Positions 19,414 to 29,291 are shown, counted from the stretch's first letter. The stretch: 40,201 nucleotides of DNA from Cytophagales bacterium (GCA_013298215.1 JAAFKE010000037.1:1-40201); one strand, 5' to 3'. The notes: generated from the sequence alone by a model not told the origin. A program made the numbers and translations.

Positions 19414-19444
19414 CAAATGTAAACTTAGGCAGTTCAGACACAAA
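19414..19444 (-). promoter_or_regulatory. Promoter of the outer-membrane barrel gene
   Basis: On the minus strand, TTTG (19444-19441), a 19-nt spacer and TACATTTG (19421-19414) match the Bacteroidota consensus. The -7 box is 25 nt from the start codon. Confidence 0.8.
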
Positions 19445-19676
19445 CTTTTTTAGACCAACGGCGTTTTGGCTCGACAAAAGGGAGAATTTGTTTGGATTCC
19501 CAAAACGCTTATTTATGATTTTGTTCGTACCAATATGTCCATAAAACACTCGGGTACTTCGCGGCTTATGTTACCAATGGACGAAAAAGAACAAAAAATC
19601 ATATTTATTGTCGCACACAATATTTTTTTCAAGTTGCGTAGCGTTCATAGATCAAACTTTTACCAGTATGTCTGCC

Positions 19677-19684
19677 TATCTTTG
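19677..19684 (+). promoter_or_regulatory. -7 element of the SMP-30-like gene
   Basis: TATCTTTG matches TAnnTTTG and lies 23 nt before the ATG at 19708. No good -33 TTTG is found at the normal distance. Confidence 0.55.
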
Positions 19685-19707
19685 GCCGCCAAATAACCGA
19701 TCTATTT

Positions 19708-20718
19708 ATGAACACCCTTTACGTTGCTTTATTGTTTCTGTTGTGTGTTGTCGAAACAGCTCAAACCCAGACACCATACCCCGTAATCGGGCAAATAATT
19801 CGCACTGATCCGCGAATAGATGCCATCATTGCGCCAAATGCCCAAATTGAGGTGCTCGCGTCTGGTTTTGAGTGGTCTGAGGGGCCAGTTTGGGTCAAAG
19901 ATGGCGGTTATCTGTTGTTTTCGGATGTACCCAAAAATACGATTTATAAGTGGAAAGAAAGCGAAGGATTGAGCGTTTTTTTGAAGCCCTCGGGCTACAC
20001 TGGCGTGGGTTCGTATAGCAACGAACCTGGTAGCAACGGACTAACGTTGGACGCACGCGGCAGGCTCATTGCTTGCGAGCACGGCGACAGGCGAGTATCA
20101 GCTATGCCCTTGAATGGGGGCGGCAAAATCACAATAGCCGACCGACACGCTGGAAAGCGTTTCAACAGCCCCAACGACGTGGTGGCGCACTCCGACGGGT
20201 CATTTTTTTTTACTGATCCGCCCTACGGCTTGCCCCAACAAGAAAAAGACCCAATGCGCGAGACCACCGTTTTTGGCGTTTATAGAGCTGACAGCCAAGG
20301 CAAAACCACGTTGGTGGTGGCCGATCTGACGCGGCCAAATGGCATCGCGTTTTCGCCCGATGAAAAAATATTGTACGTTGCCCAGTCCGACCCCAGCCAA
20401 GCCTACGTAATGGCCTACCCGCTCCATACCGACGGAACAGTTGGAAAGGGCAAGGTTTTTTTTGATGCCACACCAATGGTACAAAAAGGATTGCGGGGGC
20501 TACCTGATGGCCTGCGCGTGGACGTAAACGGCCTGGTCTTTGCCACTGGGCCAGGTGGAGTGCTAATTATAGCGCCCGATGGCAAGTTGTTGGGCAGAAT
20601 TGACACGGGTCAAGCAACGTCCAATTGTGCGTTTGGGGGCGATGGCTCGTACTTGTACCTGACCTCTGACATGTATTTGTGCCGTATTAAAACAAAAACC
20701 AGGGGTACGGGATTTTGA
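19708..20718 (+). CDS. SMP-30/gluconolactonase/LRE family protein, exported
   Basis: A 336-residue six-bladed beta-propeller hydrolase. The signal peptide ends near residue 20 (TAQT). Family motifs: GFEWSEGPVWVKDGGYLLFSD, NGLTLDARGRLIACEHGDRR, a metal-site segment FNSPNDVV, FFFTDPPYG, and RPNGIAFSPDEKILYV. Family members hydrolyse sugar lactones such as gluconolactone; the exact substrate here is unknown. Export suggests action on periplasmic lactones. A WbqC-like gene follows after 73 nt, and the barrel receptor is divergent. Confidence 0.92.
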   Translation: MNTLYVALLFLLCVVETAQTQTPYPVIGQIIRTDPRIDAIIAPNAQIEVLASGFEWSEGPVWVKDGGYLLFSDVPKNTIYKWKESEGLSVFLKPSGYTGVGSYSNEPGSNGLTLDARGRLIACEHGDRRVSAMPLNGGGKITIADRHAGKRFNSPNDVVAHSDGSFFFTDPPYGLPQQEKDPMRETTVFGVYRADSQGKTTLVVADLTRPNGIAFSPDEKILYVAQSDPSQAYVMAYPLHTDGTVGKGKVFFDATPMVQKGLRGLPDGLRVDVNGLVFATGPGGVLIIAPDGKLLGRIDTGQATSNCAFGGDGSYLYLTSDMYLCRIKTKTRGTGF

Positions 20719-20791
20719 ACTGGTACGTTGAACAAAAAAATAAATCAGACGAAAACTTGACTTTACACCCAAAAAAAACGTATTTGGTGGG

Positions 20792-21412
20792 ATGCTATTA
20801 ATAGAGCTGCACTATTTGCCATGTCTCGAATATTTTTGCGAAATAATGGCCGCCAACGAGGTTTTGATCGAACAACACGAAAACTACCAGAAGCAGACGT
20901 ATCGAAACCGTTGCCGCGTGCTGACGGCCAATCGGGTTGAAACGCTGGTTGTGCCAGTTTTGCGGGCCAACAGCAAAGTGCCGATCCGCGACATGCGAAT
21001 TGATAATAGCCAGCAGTGGCAGCGCCAGCACTGGGGTGCAATCAGCTTGGCATACGCCAAAGCTCCTTTTTTTGAGTATTATTGCGATTTTTTTCAACCC
21101 GCGTATCACAACAAGTACACGCACCTGTTTGATTTTAATTGGGAATTACTGACAATATGTCTGAAATTATTGGGGGTATCTCCCCGTATCGAACTGACAG
21201 AATGGTACGACAAAGCCCCTCATTCTCAGGTGTTAGATGCCAGGTCGGCCATTAAGTTTCCCCGAAGTGGCAATGATTTCAGTTTTTGCCTGCCAAAAAG
21301 CTACCAACAAAACTTTGGCGTTGAATTTGTTGAGAACCTTTCTATCATAGACTTGCTGTTTTGCCAAGGGCCACAGGCCAAGCAAGTTTTGGTCGAAAAC
21401 ATCAAATTGTAG
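20792..21412 (+). CDS. WbqC-like family protein
   Basis: A 206-residue protein. The N-terminal region LLIELHYLPCLEYFCEIMAANEVLIEQHENYQKQTYRNRCRV, cited here only as the stretch 2-43, carries the WbqC pattern (a YLP...F motif, then E.HE.Y.KQ..RNR). It is followed by LVVPVL and a W..L.I segment. WbqC-type proteins occur in O-antigen and other loci in Bacteroidota, but their reaction is not established. No signal peptide. It precedes clpC with a hairpin between them. Confidence 0.85.
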   Translation: MLLIELHYLPCLEYFCEIMAANEVLIEQHENYQKQTYRNRCRVLTANRVETLVVPVLRANSKVPIRDMRIDNSQQWQRQHWGAISLAYAKAPFFEYYCDFFQPAYHNKYTHLFDFNWELLTICLKLLGVSPRIELTEWYDKAPHSQVLDARSAIKFPRSGNDFSFCLPKSYQQNFGVEFVENLSIIDLLFCQGPQAKQVLVENIKL

Positions 21413-21455
21413 TACTTGATGAAAATATTGAAATTATAAATGAACAAAACCACCA

Positions 21456-21488
21456 AAGTGAGTTTGCTTTGCGTGAACAAACTCACTT
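21456..21488 (+). terminator. Hairpin between the WbqC-like gene and clpC
   Basis: 11-base perfect arms (21456-21466 and 21478-21488) with an 11-base loop. There is no U-run after it, so it could be a weak terminator or a regulatory hairpin in the clpC leader. Confidence 0.4.
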
Positions 21489-21533
21489 AAAATAGCGTTA
21501 ATTGCAAAAACAAAGGCATTTTCAATACACCGC

Positions 21534-24065
21534 ATGGAAGCAAAATTTTCGAATCGAGTAAAAGAGGTCATATCACTGAGCCGAGAGGAGGCGCTGCGGT
21601 TGGGGCACGATTACATTGGGTGCGAACACCTCGTTCTGGGTATGATCCGAGAAGGAGAGGGTGTGGCCCTGGTGCTGCTGAAAAAGTTGGGGGTGTCGCT
21701 CGATGAACTCCGAACCTCCATTGAGGTTGCAACAAAAGGAACGGCCACCAACAACATAAAGAACTTGGCCAATATTCCGCTCACCCGCCAGTCGGAAAAA
21801 ACCCTGAAAATCACCCACTTGGAGGCAAAAGTCTTTAAAAGTGCGCTCATTGGAACAGAACATCTGCTGCTGTCTATTTTGAGGGATCCCGATAATTTAG
21901 CCTCTCAAATTTTGAAAAAGTTTAACGTAAACTACGAAATCGTAAAAGAAATGTTAGAATATCAATCAACCAATATGGCCACTCCAAGAATGGGACCCGA
22001 AACGGACGACGATGACAACGAGCGCGGAATGTTTGGCAACCAAGGAGCGCAGGGCGGCCGAGACCCTAAAAACCCCGAGAAGTCGCGGACACCAGTTCTC
22101 GACAACTTTGGCCGCGACCTAACCCGCATGGCCGAGGCGGGCAAGTTGGATCAGATAGTAGGACGCGAAAAAGAAATAGAACGCGTTGCCCAGATACTTA
22201 GCCGCCGCAAGAAAAATAACCCCGTGCTCATCGGCGAGCCTGGCGTGGGCAAAACGGCCATTGCCGAAGGATTGGCACTGCGGATTGTCCAGAAAAAGGT
22301 GTCGAGGGTGCTCTTTGGCAAGCGCGTCGTTACGCTCGACCTGGCATCGTTGGTGGCTGGCACAAAATACCGTGGCCAGTTTGAGGAGCGCATGAAAGCG
22401 GTAATGAACGAATTAGAGAAGTCGCCCGAGGTGATTTTGTTCATCGACGAGCTGCATACCATTGTTGGCGCGGGTGGTGCGTCGGGGTCGCTCGATGCCT
22501 CGAATATGTTTAAACCAGCGTTGGCACGCGGCGACATTCAATGTATTGGCGCAACCACACTCGACGAATACCGACAATACATCGAAAAGGACGGTGCTCT
22601 GGCACGGCGGTTTCAGCAGGTAATGGTCGATGCAACGTCGATCGAAGAGACAATCGAGATTCTCAACAACATAAAGGATAAGTACGAAAGCCACCACCAC
22701 GTAAACTATACCAAAGAGGCAATCGATGCCGCAGTGAAGCTATCGGAACGGTATATTACCGATCGCTTTTTGCCAGACAAGGCCATTGATGTGATGGATG
22801 AGGTGGGTGCACGCGTACACATTTCTAATATAACCGTCCCCGAAGATATAGTTCGGCTGGAGGAGGCCATTGAGGACGTGAAGAAAAATAAAAATCAGGT
22901 TGTAAAAAGCCAGAAGTACGAAGAAGCCGCGCAGCTTCGGGACAAAGAAAAGCGACTCTTGGAACAACTCGACCGCGCCAAGCAAGTGTGGGAAGAAGAT
23001 ACCAAGAAACGCCGCTACATTGTTACGGAACACAACGTGTCGGAGGTAGTGGCCATGATGACGGGCATTCCCGTTACGAGCGTGTCGTCGGACGAGAGCA
23101 AGAAATTGCTCACCATGGGCGACGACCTGAAAGGCCGCGTAATTGGCCAGGACAAGTCGATTGAAAAGCTCGTAAAAGCCATTCAGCGCACGCGGGTAGG
23201 TTTGAAAGACCCCAAAAAGCCCATCGGCTCGTTTATATTTTTGGGGCCAACGGGCGTAGGTAAAACGGAATTGGCCAAGGTGTTGGCAACGTATTTATTC
23301 GACAAAGACGATGCGCTGGTTCGCATTGACATGAGCGAATACATGGAAAAATTTAGTGTTTCGCGGCTCGTTGGTGCGCCTCCTGGGTACGTGGGCTACG
23401 AAGAAGGGGGGCAATTGACCGAAAAAATTCGCCGCAAGCCATACAGTGTGGTACTTTTGGACGAAATAGAGAAGGCTCACCCCGATGTATTTAATATATT
23501 GTTGCAGGTGCTCGACGATGGTATTTTGACGGACGGACTGGGACGCAGAGTCGATTTTAGAAACACGATCATCATTATGACCTCTAACATTGGCGCGCGC
23601 GACCTAAAAGATTTCGGTGTGGGCATTGGTTTTGCTACCAAAGCCAAGTCCGAAAGCCAGGACGAGATCATGCGAGCTACCATTCAAAGTGCACTTAAAA
23701 AAGCGTTTTCGCCCGAGTTTTTGAACCGTTTGGACGATGTAATCGTGTTCAACTCGCTGCAACGCGAAGACCTGCATCAGATTATTGACCTGATGTTGGG
23801 TAAGCTCATGGGTAGGGTGGCCAATTTAGGATACAAAGTAGAACTTACCGAAAAGGCCAAAGACTTTTTATCCGAAAAGGGGTACGACCCCCAGTACGGT
23901 GCTCGCCCGCTGAACCGCGCCATCCAGAAATACCTGGAAGATCCAGTTGCCGAGGAAATACTGAAAGGCGAAATGGTTGAGGGCGACGTAATAGTGGCCG
24001 ACTACCCAGGCGAAGGCGAAGAGCTGACAATACGGGTGGTGAGCGATAAAGAAATAGTAGAATAG
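21534..24065 (+). CDS. clpC: ATP-dependent Clp protease ATP-binding subunit ClpC
   Basis: An 843-residue Hsp100 unfoldase. Two Clp-N repeats (~1-145) are followed by an acidic linker; a first AAA+ module with Walker A GEPGVGKT (234-241) and Walker B ILFIDELHT; a UVR-like motif (KYEEAAQLRDKEKRLL) in the middle domain; a second AAA+ module with GPTGVGKTELAK and VLLDEIEKAHPDV; and the C-terminal D2-small domain. The IGF tripeptide in GVGIGFATK is the expected ClpP-docking loop, so it should feed substrates to ClpP; no clpP is in the window. No adaptor genes are adjacent. A clear terminator follows. Confidence 0.95.
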   Translation: MEAKFSNRVKEVISLSREEALRLGHDYIGCEHLVLGMIREGEGVALVLLKKLGVSLDELRTSIEVATKGTATNNIKNLANIPLTRQSEKTLKITHLEAKVFKSALIGTEHLLLSILRDPDNLASQILKKFNVNYEIVKEMLEYQSTNMATPRMGPETDDDDNERGMFGNQGAQGGRDPKNPEKSRTPVLDNFGRDLTRMAEAGKLDQIVGREKEIERVAQILSRRKKNNPVLIGEPGVGKTAIAEGLALRIVQKKVSRVLFGKRVVTLDLASLVAGTKYRGQFEERMKAVMNELEKSPEVILFIDELHTIVGAGGASGSLDASNMFKPALARGDIQCIGATTLDEYRQYIEKDGALARRFQQVMVDATSIEETIEILNNIKDKYESHHHVNYTKEAIDAAVKLSERYITDRFLPDKAIDVMDEVGARVHISNITVPEDIVRLEEAIEDVKKNKNQVVKSQKYEEAAQLRDKEKRLLEQLDRAKQVWEEDTKKRRYIVTEHNVSEVVAMMTGIPVTSVSSDESKKLLTMGDDLKGRVIGQDKSIEKLVKAIQRTRVGLKDPKKPIGSFIFLGPTGVGKTELAKVLATYLFDKDDALVRIDMSEYMEKFSVSRLVGAPPGYVGYEEGGQLTEKIRRKPYSVVLLDEIEKAHPDVFNILLQVLDDGILTDGLGRRVDFRNTIIIMTSNIGARDLKDFGVGIGFATKAKSESQDEIMRATIQSALKKAFSPEFLNRLDDVIVFNSLQREDLHQIIDLMLGKLMGRVANLGYKVELTEKAKDFLSEKGYDPQYGARPLNRAIQKYLEDPVAEEILKGEMVEGDVIVADYPGEGEELTIRVVSDKEIVE

Positions 24066-24087
24066 ACTTTGATTCCGAAATACGCAG

Positions 24088-24122
24088 GGGCAACTAAAAC
24101 TTGGTTTTAGTTGCCCTTTATT
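24088..24122 (+). terminator. Rho-independent terminator of clpC
   Basis: 13-base perfect arms (24088-24100 and 24104-24116) with a 3-base loop, then a T-rich tail (TTTATTTTTG) immediately after. Confidence 0.92.
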
Positions 24123-24199
24123 TTTGATAAGTAAATGCTGGGACGAAAATAACTTGCAAATGTTTACAACACAATTTGGCGTAAATATTTGATAACCAT

Positions 24200-25588
24200 T
24201 TAGCGCACCCGTTTTTGTTGTTGGGGCAGTACGAAATACAGCACCATTCCGAGAAAAATCGTGAGAAACGACGCGCTCAACGGGCTGAGTTCGATGTTGC
24301 CAGCGGTATTTGTGCTGTAAAAGAAATGGCCACCGTACAGGGTTTTTACGCTAAAATACACCATTGCGGCGTTGATGCCCAAAAATATGAGCGGCGTAAG
24401 TGGATACCCCCACGTTTTGAACGGTCGATTGGCGCGGGGGTTGCGCCAGCGGGTGAGCATGAGGCCAAACACCGCCAGCGAGCCGAACGCCGACAGGGCG
24501 AAGCCAATGTAGTCGAGCAGAGACTTGATGTCTGAAACAACCACAAAAAGCAACGTGATACTGCCAGTGCCCAAAATAGCGAGGTGGGGCACTTGCCCCC
24601 CGTTTTTTTTGGCCAAAAAGCCCAGCGCAGGATAGTCGCTCCCGAAAACCTCCGCCACCCGATACGACGCAATGGTGTAGGCGTTGAGGGTGGCCAGGAG
24701 CGCGAAACTGAGCAGGGCCGAAAAAACATCCAGCACCCGCACACCCGCCCAGGTGGCGTTGCCAAACAACTTGGTTATAAAGGTGTTTCCTACGCTGGTA
24801 CCGCCCGCTTTGAGCTCGGCGAAACTGCAAACGTACAAAAAAACAAAATTGAGGAGCAAGTAAACGAGCGTTACCAGCGCAACGCCAAAGAGAATCGAAA
24901 AAGGAAGGTTTCTTTCGGGGTTCTCAATGTCGGAGGCCATGTAAATAGACGTGTTCCAGCCCGTGTAGGTGTAGTAGAGCAGGGCCAAGCACGAAAAAAA
25001 CGAGCCAGATGCCACCAAATCGAAAGTCTGGGCGTTCAGATCGAACGAAACCCCCGACGGTTTTACGTCGGTAACTACCCAGGGCAAGGCCACAAAAACA
25101 ACGATGAGCAGCAACTTAAAAAACGTAGAAATATTTTGAAATCGACTGCCAGCATCGGGACTGATGTAGTGAACGACCGTAATGAAAACGACGCTGACTA
25201 TGGCCACGGTTCTGCTAACGACCGAGTCTGGCGGCACGTTCAGGATGGGGCAAAGGTAGTTTCCTAAGTTGAGTGCGATGCCCGCCATTGGCGCGGCAAA
25301 ACCAACCACCAACGTGCAAACACCCGCCGAAAACCCCAACGCAGGGTGGTAGATGTGGGTTAGGTACTGGTACTCGCCGCCCGAACGCGGAAAATACCCT
25401 ACCAGTTCGGCGTAGCACAGCCCCCCACACAGCGCCACTACCCCACCCGCCAGCCAAAGCAGCAGCAGCCCACTGCCCGACGGCACGCTGTCGATCTGAA
25501 AATAGAGCGACGTAAAAACGCCCGTGCCAATCATGGCGGCCACCACAATGGCCACGGCGGTGGTGAGGCTGTACTTTGTTTTTTTCAT
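24200..25588 (-). CDS. APC superfamily amino-acid permease
   Basis: A 462-residue polytopic membrane protein with about 12 hydrophobic segments. The first helix carries the APC signature AMIGTGVFTSLY, and the motif GGLCYAELVGYFPRSGGEYQYL follows. It should import or exchange amino acids or polyamines across the inner membrane; specificity cannot be read. The ATG at 25588 (MKKTKYSLTTAVAI) is preferred over the GTG at 25618, because the family N-terminus begins there. It is divergent from a YeiH-type transporter. Confidence 0.88.
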   Translation of the reverse strand: MKKTKYSLTTAVAIVVAAMIGTGVFTSLYFQIDSVPSGSGLLLLWLAGGVVALCGGLCYAELVGYFPRSGGEYQYLTHIYHPALGFSAGVCTLVVGFAAPMAGIALNLGNYLCPILNVPPDSVVSRTVAIVSVVFITVVHYISPDAGSRFQNISTFFKLLLIVVFVALPWVVTDVKPSGVSFDLNAQTFDLVASGSFFSCLALLYYTYTGWNTSIYMASDIENPERNLPFSILFGVALVTLVYLLLNFVFLYVCSFAELKAGGTSVGNTFITKLFGNATWAGVRVLDVFSALLSFALLATLNAYTIASYRVAEVFGSDYPALGFLAKKNGGQVPHLAILGTGSITLLFVVVSDIKSLLDYIGFALSAFGSLAVFGLMLTRWRNPRANRPFKTWGYPLTPLIFLGINAAMVYFSVKTLYGGHFFYSTNTAGNIELSPLSASFLTIFLGMVLYFVLPQQQKRVR

Positions 25589-25679
25589 AAACCCAACGGT
25601 GCGTTTTTCGATAACCACAAAATTATTCCATATTTGCTCAATGGGTGCAAGTAAATGAATAAGAATTAAAAAACGAAGA

Positions 25680-26630
25680 GTGAAATATTTGATTGATTGC
25701 TCAAAAAACCTGGCGAAAATCAGCGTTGTTGTTTACGTACTGCTCTTCGCTGCCTGCTGCACCACCTACGCCAACGCGTCTGCGGCATTGCTGGCAGGCT
25801 TGGCGTTTGGCCTGCTTTGGACCACGCCCTTCGGCGGGCGGGCAACCGTTTGGGGTGGCTACCTGCTAAAAGCGGCGGTAATTGGCCTTGGTTTCGGGAT
25901 AAATATAAGCGTGTTGCTAAAAGCTGGGCAGGCCAATTTTTGGGCGACCACGCTTTTTGTGGTTGGCGTTTTGGGGGGCGGCTACCTGCTCGGGAGGCTC
26001 ACGCGCGTGGACAGCGTGGTGAGTTTGCTCATTTCGGTGGGCACTGCCATTTGCGGGGGCAGTGCCATTGCGGCCGTGGGAGCCGTGACCAAGGCCAACG
26101 CCAACCAACTGTCTATGGCAACGGGCGTGGTTTTTCTGCTCAACGCAATTGGGCTGTTGGCTTTTCCGACCATCGGCCACTGGGCGGGGTTGTCGCAAGC
26201 ACAATTTGGCACTTGGGCCGCCATTGCCATTCACGACACCAGCTCGGTGGTGGGCGCGGCCGCCAAATACGGCGACGAGGCACTGCGGGTGGCCTCCATC
26301 ACCAAGATGCTCCGTATTTTGTGGATAATCCCAGTCTCGTTGTTTTTAGTCCTGCGCTTTTCCGAAAACCGCGAATCTTTCAAAATACCTACCTTTATTG
26401 TGGGCTTTGTGGCCGCTTCGTGCCTGTTTAGTTTCGTGCCAGCGGGCGGGGCGCTCTACAAAACCGCGTTCGTACTGGCCAAACAAGCCATGGTGGCCAG
26501 TCTGTTTCTGATCGGCTCGGGCGTGTCGCTGGCGGCCGTGCGCCAAACGGGCATTGGTGTGCTGGTGCAAGCGGTGGTGCTGTGGGTGGTGGTGAGCGTG
26601 GTGTCGTTGTGTTACGTAATGACCCTCTAA
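25680..26630 (+). CDS. YeiH family putative sulfate exporter (UPF0324)
   Basis: A 316-residue membrane protein with about 10 hydrophobic segments and the family pattern KAAVIGLGFGIN, ISVGTAICGGSAIAAVG, a mid-protein AIAIHDTSSVVGAA and a late LIGSGVSL. The start is GTG (MKYLIDCSKNL). The sulfate-export role is a family-level guess. It ends 41 nt before the convergent deoxynucleoside kinase gene. Confidence 0.9.
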   Translation: MKYLIDCSKNLAKISVVVYVLLFAACCTTYANASAALLAGLAFGLLWTTPFGGRATVWGGYLLKAAVIGLGFGINISVLLKAGQANFWATTLFVVGVLGGGYLLGRLTRVDSVVSLLISVGTAICGGSAIAAVGAVTKANANQLSMATGVVFLLNAIGLLAFPTIGHWAGLSQAQFGTWAAIAIHDTSSVVGAAAKYGDEALRVASITKMLRILWIIPVSLFLVLRFSENRESFKIPTFIVGFVAASCLFSFVPAGGALYKTAFVLAKQAMVASLFLIGSGVSLAAVRQTGIGVLVQAVVLWVVVSVVSLCYVMTL

Positions 26631-26671
26631 CGATACCCCAAAAAAAGCGGAATCATCAAACTTCAACCCTG

Positions 26672-27286
26672 TTACTTATACCCAAACTCGGGGTTAAGGA
26701 TGGAGATTATTTTCTGAAAATCGGCTTCGTTGGCGGCGTAGTCTAAGTCGTTCACGTTGATGGTCACGATCTTGCCGTGGTCGTAGTGTTGGGCAAAGTC
26801 TTCGTAGAGAACATTGAGGTTCTCGAGGTAGCTTTGGTTCATGTTCATCTCAAAATCGCGTCCCCTTTTTTTGATTTGACTCACCAACTTGGGCACATCG
26901 GCTTGCAAGTAAATGGTCAGGTCGGGCGGTGGCACGGCGTTTGTGATGGTCTGAAACAACAAAAAATAACTGTCGTAGTCTTGGTCTGACATCAGGCCCG
27001 AGTCGTGCAAGTTTCGGGCAAAAATAAAAGCGTCTTCGTAAATAGTCCGATCTTGAACAACCGTTTTGTAGTGCATTTTTCTGATTTTTTGCACCTGCTC
27101 GAACCTGCTATTCAAAAAATAAATCTGGAGGTTGAACGACCAACGCGGCATATCTTCGTAGAAACTTTTTAGGTACGGATTGCCCTCCACGGCCTCAAAA
27201 AGTACTTCCCACCCGTAATGATCGGCCAGCATTTTGGCCAGGGTGGTTTTGCCCGCCCCGATGTTTCCAGTAATAGCAATGTGCAT
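26672..27286 (-). CDS. Deoxynucleoside kinase
   Basis: A 204-residue P-loop kinase of the dNK/dCK-dGK type that salvages deoxynucleosides using ATP. Walker A GNIGAGKT (7-14), the catalytic/base-binding QDRTIYEDAFIFAR segment and the LID-type KKRGRDFE arginines are visible. The ATG at 27286 is chosen because the nucleotide-binding strand MHIAITGN follows it directly; the longer open frame upstream overlaps the divergent gene's promoter. Deoxynucleoside preference cannot be settled. Confidence 0.92.
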   Translation of the reverse strand: MHIAITGNIGAGKTTLAKMLADHYGWEVLFEAVEGNPYLKSFYEDMPRWSFNLQIYFLNSRFEQVQKIRKMHYKTVVQDRTIYEDAFIFARNLHDSGLMSDQDYDSYFLLFQTITNAVPPPDLTIYLQADVPKLVSQIKKRGRDFEMNMNQSYLENLNVLYEDFAQHYDHGKIVTINVNDLDYAANEADFQKIISILNPEFGYK

Positions 27287-27379
27287 TTTGATAAAAGTAA
27301 AGGTGTTGCGACTATGTTTATGAAGTTTGGTGCAAATAAACGTTTTTTTCTTTGTCTTCAAAAAATTGGGCGACTGTCG

Positions 27380-27387
27380 TATCTTTG
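27380..27387 (+). promoter_or_regulatory. -7 element of trhO
   Basis: TATCTTTG matches TAnnTTTG, 21 nt before the ATG. The nearest TTTG upstream (27351-27354) is 25 nt away, longer than usual. Confidence 0.55.
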
Positions 27388-27408
27388 CACACTGAAAAAA
27401 CACTGGAA

Positions 27409-28383
27409 ATGAGCAAGCCATACCGCGTTCTTCTTTATTACAACTACGTACCCATCTCCGACCCTGCCCAGTACCGCGAGCAACACCATTTATTTTGCAT
27501 CGAAAACAACCTGCTCGGGCGGGTGGTGGTGGCGGCGGAGGGGCTCAATGGCACAGTTTCGGGCCTCGAAGCCGACTGCGACCGCTACATGGCCTACCTG
27601 CGTGCCGACGAGCGTTTTGCCAATACCGATTTTAAAATTGAGCAAACCAGCCACCACACGTTTCAAAAACTGAACGTGCGGCTAAAAAACGAAATTGTAA
27701 ATTCTGACCTGCCCGTAGATCCGCGCCAGCGCACGGGAACGCACCTGAACCCGACCGAATTTAAGGCCCTAAAAAACGACCCCGACGTTGTTTTGGTAGA
27801 TATGCGCTCCCGATACGAACACGAAATTGGCCGCTTCAAAAATGCGGTTACTTTTGAGATGGACAACCTGCGTGAACTACCTGAAATGGTAGATTCGATT
27901 GCCCATTTGAAAAACAGAAAGATCATAACCTACTGCACTGGCGGCATAAAATGCGAAAAAGCGAGTGCCTACCTGCTCGATCAGGGCTTCGAGAACGTCT
28001 ATCAACTCCACGGCGGCATCATAAAATACGCCCTCGAAACGGGTGGCGAAGACTTCGACGGCAAGTGCTACGTGTTCGATAACCGACTGGCCGTGGACGT
28101 AAACACGGTGAACCCCGTGGTGGTTTCTGTTTGTTTTATATGCGGAACACCCAGCGAGAGATTGATAAATTGCGCCAGTGCCGACTGCAACAACCACGTG
28201 CCAATGTGCGAAAAATGCGGGCACCAAATGCAAGGCTGCTGCACCGAAGCCTGCACCCAAAGCCCCAGCAAACGCCTTTATGACGGCAGCGGCGTGTATC
28301 CAAAACGAAGTAATCATTACAACCCACGGCAGGGGTTTAAGAGCATCAGGCGCACCAAAAAAAACGAAACAACCCAACCATAA
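27409..28383 (+). CDS. trhO: tRNA uridine 5-oxyacetic acid hydroxylase, rhodanese type
   Basis: A 324-residue protein of the YceA/TrhO family, which hydroxylates U34 in certain tRNAs on the way to 5-(carboxy)methoxyuridine. An N-terminal acylphosphatase-like domain (LLYYNYVPISDP, VAAEGLNGTVSG) precedes a rhodanese domain with the active cysteine C176 in YCTGGIKCEKAS. The C-terminus is cysteine-rich (CFICG, CASADC, CEKCG, CC) and probably binds zinc. The ATG at 27409 fits the family start. surE follows 14 nt after its stop, so the two are likely one operon. Confidence 0.93.
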   Translation: MSKPYRVLLYYNYVPISDPAQYREQHHLFCIENNLLGRVVVAAEGLNGTVSGLEADCDRYMAYLRADERFANTDFKIEQTSHHTFQKLNVRLKNEIVNSDLPVDPRQRTGTHLNPTEFKALKNDPDVVLVDMRSRYEHEIGRFKNAVTFEMDNLRELPEMVDSIAHLKNRKIITYCTGGIKCEKASAYLLDQGFENVYQLHGGIIKYALETGGEDFDGKCYVFDNRLAVDVNTVNPVVVSVCFICGTPSERLINCASADCNNHVPMCEKCGHQMQGCCTEACTQSPSKRLYDGSGVYPKRSNHYNPRQGFKSIRRTKKNETTQP

Positions 28384-28397
28384 ACCAACAAAAATAA

Positions 28398-29165
28398 ATG
28401 CCCAGACCGCTCATTTTAGTTTCAAACGACGACGGAATAACGTCGCAAGGCATCCGCACATTGGTAGAAATAATGACCCAGCTCGGTGAGGTTGTGGTAG
28501 TTGCGCCAGACAGCCCCCAGTCGGGGCAGGGCCACGCCATTACGGTCGATCATTTGTTGCGGCTGCGGCGGTCTGACATATTTGGCGACGTTGTGGCCTA
28601 CGAATGTTCGGGAACACCGTCCGACTGCGTGAAACTGGCCAAGCACCACGTACTCAAAGACCGCACCCCCGACCTGGTGGTGAGCGGCATAAACCACGGC
28701 GCAAACAGTTCGATCAGTGTGTTGTACTCGGGCACCATGTCGGCGGCCATCGAAGCGGCCATTGAAGGCCTGCCCGCCGTGGGCTTTTCGCTCGGCGATT
28801 TTGGGCGCACCCCCGACTTTTCGCACACGACCGAATACATTTTACAAATTGCCAAAAACGTCCTCGAAAACGGTATTCCCAAAGGCACGGCCCTCAACGT
28901 GAACTTTCCCGCCAAGTCCAAAGCACCACTGCGGGGCGTGAAGATTTGCCGACAGGGAGACGGCTACTGGAAAGAACATTTTGATGTACGAAAAGACCCG
29001 CACGGGCGCAACTATTTTTGGTTAGACGGCGGGTTTGTGAACCGCGACCTGGGCGAGGACTCCGACCTGTGGGCGCTGGAAAACAACTACGTGTCGATTG
29101 TGCCGTGCCAATATGACTTGACGGCCTACGGCGTAATTGAGCAACTTCAAAACTGGAACTTGTAG
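28398..29165 (+). CDS. surE: 5'/3'-nucleotidase SurE
   Basis: A 255-residue metal-dependent phosphatase acting on nucleoside monophosphates. Family signatures: LVSNDDGI with N10, D11, D12 binding metal; VVAPDSPQSG; CSGTPSDCV; VVSGINHGANS; and YSGTMSAA. The size is typical. It probably shares a transcript with trhO. Confidence 0.95.
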   Translation: MPRPLILVSNDDGITSQGIRTLVEIMTQLGEVVVVAPDSPQSGQGHAITVDHLLRLRRSDIFGDVVAYECSGTPSDCVKLAKHHVLKDRTPDLVVSGINHGANSSISVLYSGTMSAAIEAAIEGLPAVGFSLGDFGRTPDFSHTTEYILQIAKNVLENGIPKGTALNVNFPAKSKAPLRGVKICRQGDGYWKEHFDVRKDPHGRNYFWLDGGFVNRDLGEDSDLWALENNYVSIVPCQYDLTAYGVIEQLQNWNL

Positions 29166-29291
29166 GTAGTTGCAACTAAATAATCGACATTTTTTATTTT
29201 ACAACTGTTTTAATTATCAGATATTTATTCAATAACCGCGCGGGCGGCCCCGTCACTCATTCAAAATTCAACATTCAACATTATTACTTAG

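Larger units (their letters stand above)
19390..19707. other. Intergenic region with divergent promoters
   Basis: 318 nt between the divergent barrel-receptor and SMP-30-like genes. It holds one promoter for each (listed separately). A 76-codon open frame on the + strand has no recognisable protein character and is not annotated. Nothing else was seen. Confidence 0.6.

Noticed and set aside
19466-19696. 76-codon ORF between the barrel receptor and SMP-30-like genes
   Set aside because: It has no family resemblance and covers divergent promoter DNA.
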